A DNA stretch of 64,000 bases from positions 13,226,688 through 13,290,687 of the forward strand of contig JBANSL010000013.1 of assembly GCA_037127255.1 (NCBI GenBank), read 5' to 3'. Source of the stretch: Persicaria tinctoria. Taxonomy: Eukaryota > Streptophyta > Magnoliopsida > Caryophyllales > Polygonaceae. Of this stretch, positions 42,760 through 53,176 are shown piece after piece. Within the stretch, counting starts at the first letter, position 1; each line of letters starts with the position of its first letter. The notes under the pieces were generated by a model. It was given only the letters and a program-made list of their open reading frames with translations. It had not been told where the DNA came from and made no database searches. The position numbers were made by a program, and so were the translations under genes.

Positions 42760-45688
42760 TCATAGAACTCTTCCATCCATTCCATCTAAAAGACCTGACC
42801 AAATTCCCTGCACTTGTGGTAGCTGTGCAACAAAAGCATTCCAAGGTGGGTACCCAACTCCACTTCCTCGGACGCGACCATCCATGCGCAAAGACATGTA
42901 CCTGCAGATAAACAGGAACGAATCAGTTGAGCCATGATCAGTAAATTCCTATCTTACTAATAATAACCATAAAGTCCATAATGAGATGTCTTCGTGTTCT
43001 ATTAGTGACAGGGCAGTTTGGCAGCTACTTTCAGCAGCCTGTATAAATCACTATCACAGGTTTTATGTTCTTCTAAGGGAATATGACGAGAGGAAGACTC
43101 AATACCACACTTACACAGGAGAATCAGGAGCGACATTTGCCAGTTTCTTCTGCTCATCTAACCACCTGGTTTGGGAAAAAAAGAACAGTATCCTTATGAG
43201 GTTTAGAAAAGTACCATTCATGGAAGAGAAAGAGCCAGAAAAAGAAACGAATCCACCATAGTAATAGAGGCATTACTCGTTCCACTCATTAACATAAACA
43301 GGAGCTAGCTGCCAGAGTCTTCTTCTCTTATCTGTTAATTCCTTAACATCTTCATTCAGATTGAACTCAAAGCTCGGCTTTTCACTATCTGTAACTAAAG
43401 GAACCACTAGCACCCCTCTTTCCAAGAGCCCCTCAGTGAACGGTTCACTAGGGGTGGTATTCGAGCCGAACGAGCCGAGCTTGACATGTTCAAGCTTGGC
43501 TCGAACGGCAAACGAGCCGAGCCGAGCTCGAGCCCAAAATTTATTCGAGCTTTTTTTGATGCTCAAGCTCGGCTCGCGAGCCCAAGGTGAAACTCGAGCT
43601 CGGCTTGTTTAAGCTCGAACAAGCTGAACGAACAAGCCTGAGCTCGTTTGAGCTCGTCGATTGGGCTCGTTCAAGCTCGTTCGGCTCGGGTTCGTATCTA
43701 AAAGTCTGGATGCAAACAACAAATTACACAGGAAGATGAAGCAAGCAAAGTTCATCAATTTCAATTTCTACAAATTTCTAATCACCATATTAATTAATTT
43801 AGCTATACAAATTTCACACAGGAAGATGAACATTGACATGGCAAATTTCTAATCCCACGGCAATGGGTACTGAGTATTGATTTCAAGATGAAAAACATGA
43901 ACCTGTACAAATTTCAAGATCTACTTCTACATATATCTAATCCCGCTCCAAGCAACCAACATTTCAAATCAATCACGAGCGACTAACAGACGGAGAAAGT
44001 GAGAGGAACCACGAAGAGCCGATGAGGGAGTAATGGCTACTGATCGAGTTCGCCGGCGCCGCCCGAACTAAAGGACTAGAGTAGCAAGTAAGATGAAAAA
44101 GAAGGAAGCAAGGAGCCACGAACATCGACGGAGGAATAGCAGACATCTAGGAGAAACAAACCTGGTGCCCCTGTCGCAGTTCGCCGGCGCCGCCCTGAGA
44201 CAAGGAAGATTGGGTTCGGTACTTCAACGGAGCTGGCGGGGATTGAACGAGTGGCCATTGATGGAAGGAAGGGGTGAATTGCTGAATGAAGCCTGAAGAG
44301 GGATTAGGAAAGAGAAGAGGGAGAGGCGGCTCATGAACTGTTGAAGATTGAAGAACTTAATGAAGCGCTTCATTCAGCCCCTTCATAACCCTAGGAGGGG
44401 TAATACTGTAAATTCTCATATCGAGCTTCTGGGCTCGGCTCGGGCTCGGCTCGAGCTCGGCTCGGGCTCGGTTCGAGCCTAAAATGTTGTTCAAGCTCGG
44501 CTTGTTTTACGAATTTGAACGAGCCGAGCTCGAGCTTTTTCGAGCCGAGCCCGAGCCGAGCTCGAGCTGTTCGGCTCATATACCACCCCTACGGTTCACT
44601 TTGCTTAAAAGACTCAGAAATGAAGGAGGCCGGTCCAGCTAAGACCACGAGACGGGCAAACCCCCTCAACGAACTCACGGGAATGATCCTCTTCTCATCC
44701 ACACGGACCTTTAGATTCGAAAGGAATTCCTCCCTTGAAAGCCTGGCCTCTTGTGCATTCTTAGCCTTGTTATCTCTGGCATACAAGAAAGCGAAGACTG
44801 AGACGGCTCCTAGGTCTATGCCTAGCCCATTCAAAATGTCAGGGACCTGTTGGGCTCTGGATGGATTATTGAGAGCAGAGATTAACTGGGTGAGGGCAAT
44901 TAGTCCTCCTAGTCCAGCACTTGCGATGAAGGCTAGATAGAAGAACATCCGAACTGAACGGAAAGGCGAAAGCACTTCACTCCTTATCTTTGCTGTAGAG
45001 CTAGAGCACACACACAGACCAATCAATATTCAGATAGTTTAAGAACTGGATCAGGAAATCCAATAAGTAATGACACTTCTTCCAAACGCCAACCATCAGA
45101 AAATGAAAAGATCAAATTTTGATTAATAGAGCACATACACTGACTCTTTATCTTTGATGTAGAGCTAGAGCAAATACACAGACCAATCAACATTCAAATG
45201 TTGAATCCAGATTGTTTAAGAACTAGATCAAGAAATCAAATCAGTAATGGGACTTCCTCCAAACCCTAACCATCAGAAAATGAAAAGATCAAATTTCGAT
45301 TATTAGAGTTTAAAATACAGCGTTGAAGTTCGAATTGTTAAGATGAACTATCACTGCACAGTGGTTAATTTCTCAATGATATGATCTCCTCACAAGAACC
45401 CTAATCCCCAAATTTGTTTCCTACGAACATAATAAACATAAATTGACATGATACTTTCAATTTATCGACAGAAACGAAGAGAGAAAACCTAATTTGAGAA
45501 GAAGACGAGGGTTTGTTGGCAGCAGAACAGGTGACGGCGAACGAAAACAATCTACGCCTCCGCCGATCGCGATGGATGAAGACAACAGTTTTATCCTGGA
45601 GGCAAAATGAGCGGCAAAATCCGGAGGCGAGTTTATTCGGGAAATTGGGGAATCCGATTACGTAAGCTAATTGAGCGGAGGAAGCCAT
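42760..45688 (-). CDS. LPA1/Rep27-type chloroplast protein; coding exon split by a hAT insertion
   Basis: Exons (minus): 45688-45489, 45000-43277, 43165-43115, 42901-42760, with GT-AG junctions and consistent phases. With the hAT (43449-44591) and one 8-bp target copy removed, the frame is 966 bp, 321 residues. Exon 1 gives a transit peptide (MASSAQLAYV, Arg-rich, ending CSAANKPSSSS). Exon 2 has two hydrophobic segments (FFYLAFIASAGLGGLIALTQ; GIDLGAVSVFAFLYA), then RLSREEFLSNLKVRVDEKR. The C-terminus has DGRVRGSGVGYPPWNAFVAQ and GLLDGMDGRVL. This is the Low-PSII-Accumulation1/Rep27 family, thylakoid proteins for photosystem II assembly or repair; no TPR is seen, so it resembles the shorter LPA1-like form. 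The insertion adds a TAG right after SEP, so this allele should be null unless the element is spliced out. Confidence 0.88.
43449..44591. mobile_element. hAT element 2 in the LPA1-like exon
   Basis: 1143 bp with ends TAGGGGTGGTATTCGAGCCG and TAGGGGTGGTATATGAGCCG (complement of the right end) and the 8-bp duplication CGGTTCAC (43441-43448, 44592-44599). The outer ~230 bp (left) and ~200 bp (right) match the element at 37976-39183; the cores differ. No transposase frame. Confidence 0.93.
44985..45310. repeat. tandem duplication in intron 1 of the LPA1-like gene
   Basis: About 140 bp (ctttgctgtagagctagagc to gaaaatgaaaagatcaaatt) is repeated from about 45145 to 45305 with indels. The first copy contains the functional exon 2 acceptor; the second copy carries a similar pseudo-acceptor (gatgtagagctagag). 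Confidence 0.7.
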
Positions 45689-46163
45689 GGCTAGACAGAG
45701 GACGAAGAAGAAGCAATGGCGGATTACTGAGCATGAGCAGAAGAAAAAACGCCAGCCGTTGGGTTATGGCGGGACCCAACGCCAACAGTTGAGGCTCTGA
45801 TCCTTGTGATGCGGGTGATTATCATAGCGCCACGGTGCACTGTACTTGTATCCAAGTTGAATACTCTAAAAAAAATTCAGGGCTAATTGTGGAAATAGTC
45901 TCAATTTTGGGGCAGTTGTGAAAATAGTTCTAACTCGTGGAAATTATTTGTAGGAGTCACTAAATAGTAAAGTCCGTTCGAGATCCCAGCATACCAGTGT
46001 CGGGTAAATTGAGAGGTCGAAATAAACGTTAACCGGGTTAACTGTCATGATACTAACAAGCTAAAACATAAATATTCGATCCCAATTCGAACAAAGTAAA
46101 GAAATGACAGACAAATAAGAAAGGTGAAGGAGACTTCAGGATGAAATTCTAAATAGTGGGAAC
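45689..46163. other. upstream of the LPA1-like gene; no gene
   Basis: The first ~100 bases are likely its promoter and 5' UTR. 45860-46030 has ggctaattgtggaaatagtctc-type sequence that looks repeat-like. No coding region. Confidence 0.35.
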
Positions 46164-46713
46164 TAGGATGACAACGGGGCGGAGATTCTCCATGGGGAAT
46201 CCCCACGACACGACAGGGGTAACGAGGATTTTGAACGAAAATGGGGTGAAAATAGTATCCCCGCGCGAAAATGGGGACGGGGGCGGGGATATAAGTCCCC
46301 ACTTCGATCCCTGCCCCGTCCCCGTCGATGATCCCCTCCCTACGCCCCATTGGCGATCCCCGGCCCCAGCCCCCCGTTTAAAGTATCCACACCCTTCCCC
46401 GCCCTGAGCCTCGTTGGATTTGGTAATTAATTTCTTCAACTAGTTTGGTTCTAGATTATTTCAAAAGATTTTATTATTTTTGTTTTGATTTCCATTAAAC
46501 ACCCTGTAGTTTAATTGTATCGGTTTATTTTTGGATAAATTGTAATGTGAACAAGAAAAAAAAAAGTAAATAGAATAACAAAACGGGCCGATGGGATGGG
46601 GACAAGGGTGATTTATAGTCCCTAAATGGGGACAGGGACGGGGAGGGAATTGGATTAATAAACGAGGACGGGGAGGGTACCTCTTGCCCTAAACCCACCC
46701 CGTTCCTATCCCT
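46164..46713. mobile_element. hAT-type element rich in ggggacgggg
   Basis: Ends TAGGATGACAACGGGGC and, complement, TAGGGATAGGAACGGGGT; flanks gtgggaac/gcgagaac (46156-46163, 46714-46721; 6 of 8 match). Subterminal repeats of ggggacgggg on both sides. 550 bp, no transposase. Confidence 0.65.
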
Positions 46714-46749
46714 AGCGAGAACACGAGGAAATATATAAGTTTCCACAAC

Positions 46750-47040
46750 GTCTCTCTACTAGAGACTGAAGCAGAAACACGATGTTCCATTCTAGGTGGG
46801 GGTTCGAACCTCTTGATCAACGGGACGAGCTGAGCTCAAACTACTCGACTTGAATATCAGCCCAATCATTGGGACTTGTAGTCTCTAGTCAGAGGTTGTG
46901 TGCACGTGCACATATGACGTTATTAGCCTAGCATGTAAATTTAGTAATGTTCCATTCTAAAATCAATTGATAACCCGACCAAAAAAAGCCCGACTTCTCA
47001 CATCTCCGCCCCAATATTAGTCACCCCAACCTTGCTTCGA
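46750..47040 (-). mobile_element. TRIM/LTR-like remnant
   Basis: On the minus strand, ATCAATTGATTTTAGAATGGA-like sequence matches part of the TRIM-like LTR at 33515-33722. gttccattcta appears twice (46782, 46949). Boundaries not resolved. Confidence 0.35.
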
Positions 47041-47191
47041 CTAACTATATCTAAGGTCAAAAGGTTAAGAATCTATTATTAATAACTATTAATGGAATTA
47101 AAGTAATCCTCACTAAAAAGTCCCCATATATATTAAGGGTATTCTTAACCGCACCACAAAAAAGTTGGTGGAGCACCCAAAAAGAAAATAC

Positions 47192-47500
47192 ACTTCCGGG
47201 TTTTAAAAACGGAAGTTGTGCTATATTAATTATTTGTTTGTTTTTATTTTTTGGAAAATATAATACATAACTTCCGTGTTTAAAAAACGGAAGGTCAAAT
47301 CAACTTTATACCTTCCGTTTTTAAAACACGAGAGAAGAAAACTACTTTTTGACTTCTGTTTTTTAAAACCGAAAGGATAAATCTACTTTTTGCCTTCCAC
47401 TTTTAAAAATCGAAAGGACAAATCTATTTTTTGCCTTCCGTTTTTGAAATATGAAAGTTCAAAATAACTGTTTGTCTTCCATGTTTAGAAAACGGAAGGG
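47192..47500. repeat. left array of seven CTTCCGTTTTTAAAAACGG hairpins
   Basis: Each unit is about 24 bp and nearly self-complementary (cttccgtntttaaaaacgga). Units start near 47192, 47270, 47311, 47352, 47392, 47432 and 47476, with roughly 40-bp spacing over the last six. Confidence 0.8.
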
Positions 47501-47795
47501 TATGCTTTTATTTTATTTATTTTTTCGGTCAAAAAGGGTATGAATATAACGAATATGCTCGATAACGGGTATTTTGCCATAGTTGCGCCGAACTCCATTG
47601 AAGAATGTCAAACCACGCATCGAATGGTAACGAAGGAGTCAACAATAATATTCAGGTATTTATGAACTTTTATAGTAGAATTTAATGATAATATTGATTC
47701 AATTCGTGAAATTTGATTATTTTCAACTCTATTTCAATTGTTTTCAGTTTGATAGAATGAACATTGTTGGATTTGATTATTCGCCTTGTTTTGTG

Positions 47796-48330
47796 AATAA
47801 TTATTACTGAAGGGATAGAAAATCGATCTTTGAATGAGCTCGGCAGATTGCTTTTGTGAACAACTTTGTTCTCAAAATTGTAAAATCTTGGAATAGCTCG
47901 GCAACCCGATACGGCTCAGTATATTTTGGATGTGAAAAATATGGAGAAAATAGAAATCGTAAGAAGAAAATTAGAGGTGTTGATGTACCAGTAATAGTCC
48001 CGCGGGATGGAAGGTCTAAAAAAAAAATTGTCCATTTTTGTTGTATGGTTGGGAAGCCGAAAGAAATGTATGACGGCTGAAAGTGGAGTGTGGTAGGAAT
48101 AACCATAAATTGCCTCCTAGACTGCAAGGTCATTAGATGGTGGGACGATTGACGAATGAGGAGATACAACTAGTGAAAGATTTGACATTTGGTGGGGTAA
48201 AGCCAATTCCCCTTCTTGCGACATTGAAAAATACTTTCAAGGAGAATTTGAACACGAGACAAACAAATTTATAATGCAAGGGCGAGAATAAAGAAGAGTG
48301 AGATGCAAAATATGACCCCAATGCAACATC
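47796..48330 (+). pseudogene. FAR1-like DNA-binding domain fragment (MULE transposase N-terminus)
   Basis: The plus strand reads NFVLKIVKSWNSSATRYGSVYFGCEKYGENRNRKKK in separate blocks, then KKKIVHFCCMVGKPKEM, a WSVVGITINC stretch, and after a frame change LTNEEIQLVKDLTFGGVKPIPLLATLKNTF. The order and the LT-x-EE / GVKP-x-x-LL-x-TLK pattern are those of FAR1-type MULE transposase N-termini. Stops break it; the DDE domain is absent. Confidence 0.55.
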
Positions 48331-49387
48331 TCCACAATATGCTCGCGTATCGAAAATTCACTTTCAGTCACAGACTTCATCCTTATTAGAATATTTTAAA
48401 CTTGCAAGTTGCAACTCTATGAAAAATTTATTTGTCTCTTTAGTTTGGGAGTAAGTTTGTTATGTCGATGAAATGATATAAATATGGTTTAGTTTGGGAG
48501 TAAGTTTGTTATGTCGATGAAATGAAATGATATAAATATGGTTTAGTATTGTTGATCGTTGAGTTTAATGATATAAATATGGTTCAAAAGTTTTGAATGT
48601 TGGTTCGCAAAAAGCCAATAAACCTTTCTTTTGCATTCAACGATAAGTTTTGAATTTCACTTAAAATTAAAGTTTTGATTTGTTTTATTTATATTTATTT
48701 TTCTTCCTCTGTATCATGACTTTTAAGTTAGTAAGCAAAATTGAATCCCCATTATTTTATACGGCCTCTAAATTATTTTGTTTTTATGTTCTGTTTAAGT
48801 TAATTGTTTGAGGATATATCGGTTTATCTCACATATACTTTTATACAAGTTTAACATAATTTTGGTTGAGTTTGTTCGGATCAATATATATGTTATTGTA
48901 AAGTATCACAAATCATTATCAAAATGTAACTAATTGAATTTTATGGATTTTATTATATTTTAGTTATTATTTATTATATTATTATTTGATTTTTTTATTA
49001 ATTATATTAACAAATTTTCATAAAAAAATCAAATATTTATAAAACATTATATTAAAGGATATCAAAACGTTACTTATGCAATCAATTTGGTTATTTACAC
49101 TTAAAAGTCATGATACAATTTATTAACAAAAAAAAAAGAGTACTTACTCTTATATGATATTTATAAAACATTATATTAAAGGATATCAAAAAAAATATTA
49201 AACAGTATGTAAAGAAGAGTACTTACTCTTATATGATATGCTAAAATATAATTTATTAACAAAACGCGCAAAGGCGTGGGTAACCGTTACAATTTATTTA
49301 TTAAAGTTATGTGTGTTTCTATTTTATTTTATTTTAAATAAGTTAAAATCAAACTCGTTTGTCTTTTCAAAATACTTTTAAAACTGT

Positions 49388-49622
49388 ACTCCCGTGTTTG
49401 AAAAATGGGAGGTGTAATTAAAATTGTACTTTCGTTTTTTAAATACGAGAGTACAACTCAGTTTTATAACTCCCGTTTTTTAAAAACGAAAGGCAAAACT
49501 AACAGTTTCACTCTCGTTTTTCAAACACAGAAGTACAACTTATATTTTGAACTCCCGTGTTTTAAAAACGGAAGGCATAAATTAACTTTTCATTTACCCT
49601 TCCGTTTTCAGGGAACGGTAGA
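49388..49622. repeat. right array of six related hairpins
   Basis: Units such as actcccgttttttaaaaacg followed by aaagg begin near 49389, 49428, 49470, 49509, 49550 and 49598. Same family as the left array; spacing again about 40 bp. Confidence 0.8.
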
Positions 49623-49699
49623 ACAAAGCCTTTTTGAGTGCCCGCCCCAAATCTTTTGTGATGGAATTAGAGGACGCGTATATTATTGTTACTTAAATA

Positions 49700-50430
49700 T
49701 TCGAATGGGAGCCATGATCATGGTTTATATATACAACATATTTTAGTTCTTCGAGTTGTTTTTTTCCCTCTAACTAGTTGATATTCGCGTGCGAATTGCT
49801 AATTTTTTTGCTCATCAATTTATGCTTTAGCAACATTTTATCTTCATGTTGTAAAAGATGTACCAGCGACAATCTTTGCAATTGACAAATTTTTGCTTTT
49901 GTCTTGCTGAAGCCTTCAAACGATTCATTCTTGTCACGATTAACTATATCAAATAGAATACCAAGCTCAACCATTTTAAGAACATGAATTTTTATTTTAG
50001 AAATGTGCTCAATACCTATCTAGAGCAAAAGAGTAGAGATACCCATTAATTGAAAAAAAATAAAGAAGACCCTTAAATGATGGTAGTATTGACTACGCAT
50101 GACGGCCTGCCAACTTCTAAGTATAAGTTTAGCTTCAAGGCGTAGATGAAAGCCATAAATGGCTATGAGTGCATCAGAGATAGGCAAATCAACTAATGCG
50201 CAACAAGTTTGTTGAGATTGATATTGATTGATCTTCCCATAAGATGGCTTGGCTGCTGATCCTGAGGCAAATACCAAATGAAGGTAAGGAATGGCCAGCT
50301 CTTGTCATTTAGGAGGACTGCCTCCTCCATGACTAAAAAAATAGCGCATCTCGATCTTGTCTTCTTAAGTAATACGGAGTATTTCATTTCAGAACATATT
50401 GTTTTTGGAGTAGAAAAGAGGACCTGGTAA
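49700..50430 (-). other. minus-strand open frames, unrecognised
   Basis: Frames at 49974-49774 (VELGILFDIVNRDKNESFEG) and 50277-50020 (PISDALIAIYGFHLRLEAKL) have protein-like composition. They could be exons of the gene represented at 50717-50798 and 56273-56338, or a decayed element. No clear splice chain could be assembled. Confidence 0.25.
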
Positions 50431-50473
50431 TGTGTTTATGAACATATTAACAAATCAAATTAACTTGTTTTAT

Positions 50474-50618
<145 letters not shown>

Positions 50619-50716
50619 CAATGGAAAACATATTTCATAGGGAATCATTCATTTTTTCCAATTTAGATAGGATAGGAAAAAGTACCTGAATAAATTAGTT
50701 AGAAAAGATTACTTAC

Positions 50717-50798
50717 CTTGAATGTATTGAGCTTGGGTCCTTCAAGGGCATCAAAGTAACAGCCCATACGCAAAGTATCAACTTCCAAGTGATGAATT
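50717..50798 (-). CDS. internal exon of an unrecognised host gene
   Basis: On the minus strand, acceptor TTGCAG, then 82 bp reading IHHLEVDTLRMGCYFDALEG and PKLNTFK, then donor GTAAGT. The codons look selected and both splice sites are good. I do not recognise the protein. The nearest upstream coding piece is at 56273-56338, but phases (0 versus 2) do not join directly, so another exon is missing from the model. Confidence 0.45.
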
Positions 50799-51239
50799 CT
50801 GCAATTTTTTTGAATTCAAATAAGCATTTATACAACAAAAATCCATTGAAATTGGAAAGGAATCCTTATTTTAGTGGTAAATGACTAAATAGTTAGTCAA
50901 AGGTTTCATCTTATGCTACATATATTTTGCCAAGGAATTTCATCAAACAACTTAAGTTCATTCCTATCTAACATAACCCAACCCCAAATCCTATTAAACA
51001 ACTTAAGTTCTCCAAATAACACAATATTACTCAATTTCTATGCTATGAAACACATTGATTAAGTAATTCGATCAAGAATCAACTCTTTCCATCAATCTAT
51101 CTACCCGGCTTTAATTTTCTCTTTGATATGTAATAGGTGCAAATAGCTTAATATTTTTACATGTACTGCAGAAGAAAGCATCTATCATCACAACAAAAAA
51201 GTTCATCATAACTAAATTGTTTCTACCCTATTGCATTGA
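50799..51239. other. intron-like AT-rich sequence
   Basis: Between the exon at 50717-50798 and the Copia insertion. No element ends or coding sequence seen. Confidence 0.35.
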
Positions 51240-51244
51240 ATTAG

Positions 51245-51449
51245 TGATAATTGTATGACTTGTTGGTAGAACTGGTGACTTTGTATTGAATTCAATTCTC
51301 CATTGTTTGTCTGCTACAAGAAGCACATGGCTTTGATACGTTGACACAAGTTACAGAAACCCTAGTCAAATAGCACAGATTACATTTGTGGGCTTCTTTG
51401 GTAGGCTTCCTCATTAGGCTTGAGCCCACTAGACTCTATCTCCTTAGTA
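51245..51449 (-). repeat. 3' LTR of the young Copia
   Basis: 205 bp. Differs from the other LTR at ttgacac/tcgacac and at cattagg/cattggg. A purine-rich GCAGGGGCA (minus; 51458-51450) sits just inside as PPT. Confidence 0.93.
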
Positions 51450-53173
51450 TGCCCCTGCGAGCTCAACGGCTGAAGAGTGAGTTGGGATCGGAGAAAGAGG
51501 AATCGACTAGAGACCAGTGGCTTCGTCAAGGCGTCAGCGATTTGATCCTTTGTGGAGATGAAGGAGACCTGTAGGGACTTAGTGGCAATGCGCTCCCGAA
51601 CGAAGTGGAAGTCCAGGTCAATATGCTTTGTGCGATGATGATGGATTGGATTCGCCGCGAGGTAGGTAGCTCCCAAATTATCACACCAAAGACGAGGAGG
51701 AGTGCGTAGGAAGACGCCCAATTCAGACAGAAGATTTTGAAGCCAAATGAGTTCACAGGTGGCCTGCGCGAGAGACCGGTACTCCGCCTCGGTAGAGCTG
51801 CGTGCAACGGTGGCTTGTTTTTTGGACAACCAGGACACCAAGTTGTTGCCGAAGTAAATGCAGTACGCCGATGTAGAGCGGCGGTCGTGGAGGTCCCCAG
51901 CCCAATCAGCATCGCAGTACCCAAAGAGGAAGAAGTTTTGGCGAGAGGAGATGTGGAGGGAGAGATTTCTGGTGGAGTTGAGGTAGCGAAGGATTCGTTT
52001 GGTGGCTTGCCAGTGAACGTCTCTCGGAGAGTGCATATATTGGCACACTTTACTGACCGAATGAGCAATGTCCGGTCTGGTGAAGGCGAGGTATTGTAGA
52101 CTCCCCACAACACTTTGATAGTGTGTAGGGTCAGAGAGTAAGGGAGAATCAGTAGAGGCAAGATCCACATGGAGGGCCATTGGCGTGGAAACAGGGCGAG
52201 AAGTGGACATGTTGGTTTGCTGTAGGAGGGCCTCAATATACTTAGATTGGTTGAGCAAAAAGCCAGAGGCATTGCGATGCACATGAATGCCAAGGAAGAA
52301 GTGAAGAGGACCCAAGTCCTTAACAGGGAAGTATGAGGATAAGGCCGAGACGAATTGGGATGCAAGAGAAGGTTGAGAGGCAATGACGATAATATCGTCA
52401 ACATAAACGAGGACGAAGACAGTGTCGGACTGAATTTTGTAGACAAAAAGGGAGGAATCGGCGCGAGATGGTGAGAAGCCAATGGAGATGAGTGTGTCCG
52501 ACAATTTGGAGTACCAAGCCCGTGGAGCTTGGCGAAGACCGTAAAGGGACTTATGGAGCTTACACACATAGGAAGGAAATTGCGGATGCACAAAACCAGG
52601 GGGCTGATGAATATACACATCTTCCTCAAGGTCACCGTGAAGGAACGCATTTTGAATGTCGAGCTGATGAACCGCCCAGTGGGACATCGCAGCCAGTGAG
52701 AGCAACACGCGGATGGTGGAAGGTTTGACAACGGGGCTGAAGGTTTCTTTGAAGTCTAAACCTTGGAGTTGGTGGTAACCCTTGGCAACGAGGCGGGCTT
52801 TATGGCGTTCGATGAGGCCAGAAGAGGTATATTTGGTTTTATAAACCCATTTAACGCCAAGGGGGTTGGCACTCGGAGGGGGAGGAACAAGAGTCCAAGT
52901 GCCGGTCTTAAGAAGGGCATCAATTTCGGTTGCCATAGCCTGTCGCCAGTGAGGAAATTTGGAGGCAATTATGAAGGAGGTGGGATCATCCGGGACAGTC
53001 ATAACTGCAGAGAGGACGTTGGGCCAAGGGACTGTTCCATCGGTGCGGGTGAGAGGTTTGACGATGTGGTCCTTGGAGCGGGTAAGCATAGGGTGCTGAT
53101 TTGATGGGGGTTGAGGGGACGAGAAAGATGGTGGTGTAGGGGGTAGGGCTGGAGGCTCCGGGGAAGAGGGGGG
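51380..53173 (-). CDS. Copia reverse transcriptase and RNase H
   Basis: An open frame of about 597 codons runs from after the TAA at 53174 and ends inside the LTR. RT blocks: LGVKWVYKTKYTSSG, RHKARLVAKGYHQ, VHQLDIQNAFLHGDLEED, LRQAPRAWYSKL, and active site YVDDIIVIA (about 52375-52400). RNase H: YCDADWAGDLHDRRSTSAYC, STEAEYRSLA, CDNLGATYLAANP, then KDQIADALTKPL. All catalytic residues are present. Confidence 0.92.
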   Translation of the reverse strand, partial: PPSSPEPPALPPTPPSFSSPQPPSNQHPMLTRSKDHIVKPLTRTDGTVPWPNVLSAVMTVPDDPTSFIIASKFPHWRQAMATEIDALLKTGTWTLVPPPPSANPLGVKWVYKTKYTSSGLIERHKARLVAKGYHQLQGLDFKETFSPVVKPSTIRVLLSLAAMSHWAVHQLDIQNAFLHGDLEEDVYIHQPPGFVHPQFPSYVCKLHKSLYGLRQAPRAWYSKLSDTLISIGFSPSRADSSLFVYKIQSDTVFVLVYVDDIIVIASQPSLASQFVSALSSYFPVKDLGPLHFFLGIHVHRNASGFLLNQSKYIEALLQQTNMSTSRPVSTPMALHVDLASTDSPLLSDPTHYQSVVGSLQYLAFTRPDIAHSVSKVCQYMHSPRDVHWQATKRILRYLNSTRNLSLHISSRQNFFLFGYCDADWAGDLHDRRSTSAYCIYFGNNLVSWLSKKQATVARSSTEAEYRSLAQATCELIWLQNLLSELGVFLRTPPRLWCDNLGATYLAANPIHHHRTKHIDLDFHFVRERIATKSLQVSFISTKDQIADALTKPLVSSRFLFLRSQLTLQPLSSQGHTKEIESSGLKPNEEAYQRSPQM

Positions 53174-53176
53174 TTA

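Larger units (their letters stand above)
47167..49648 (+). mobile_element. Mutator-like element with hairpin arrays at both ends
   Basis: Imperfect ends GGTGGAGCACCCAAAAAG (left) and GGGCGGGCACTCAAAAAG (complement of the right). Inside each end is an array of hairpins (7 left, 6 right). Between them is a decayed FAR1/MULE-type N-terminal domain and about 1 kb of AT-rich sequence. Target duplication not established, so the class assignment rests on the FAR1-like fragment. Confidence 0.55.

Noticed and set aside
51526..52731. A 401-codon minus-strand frame inside the young Copia
   Set aside because: It is an alternative frame over the RT/RNase H coding region; the conserved RT motifs are in the other frame.
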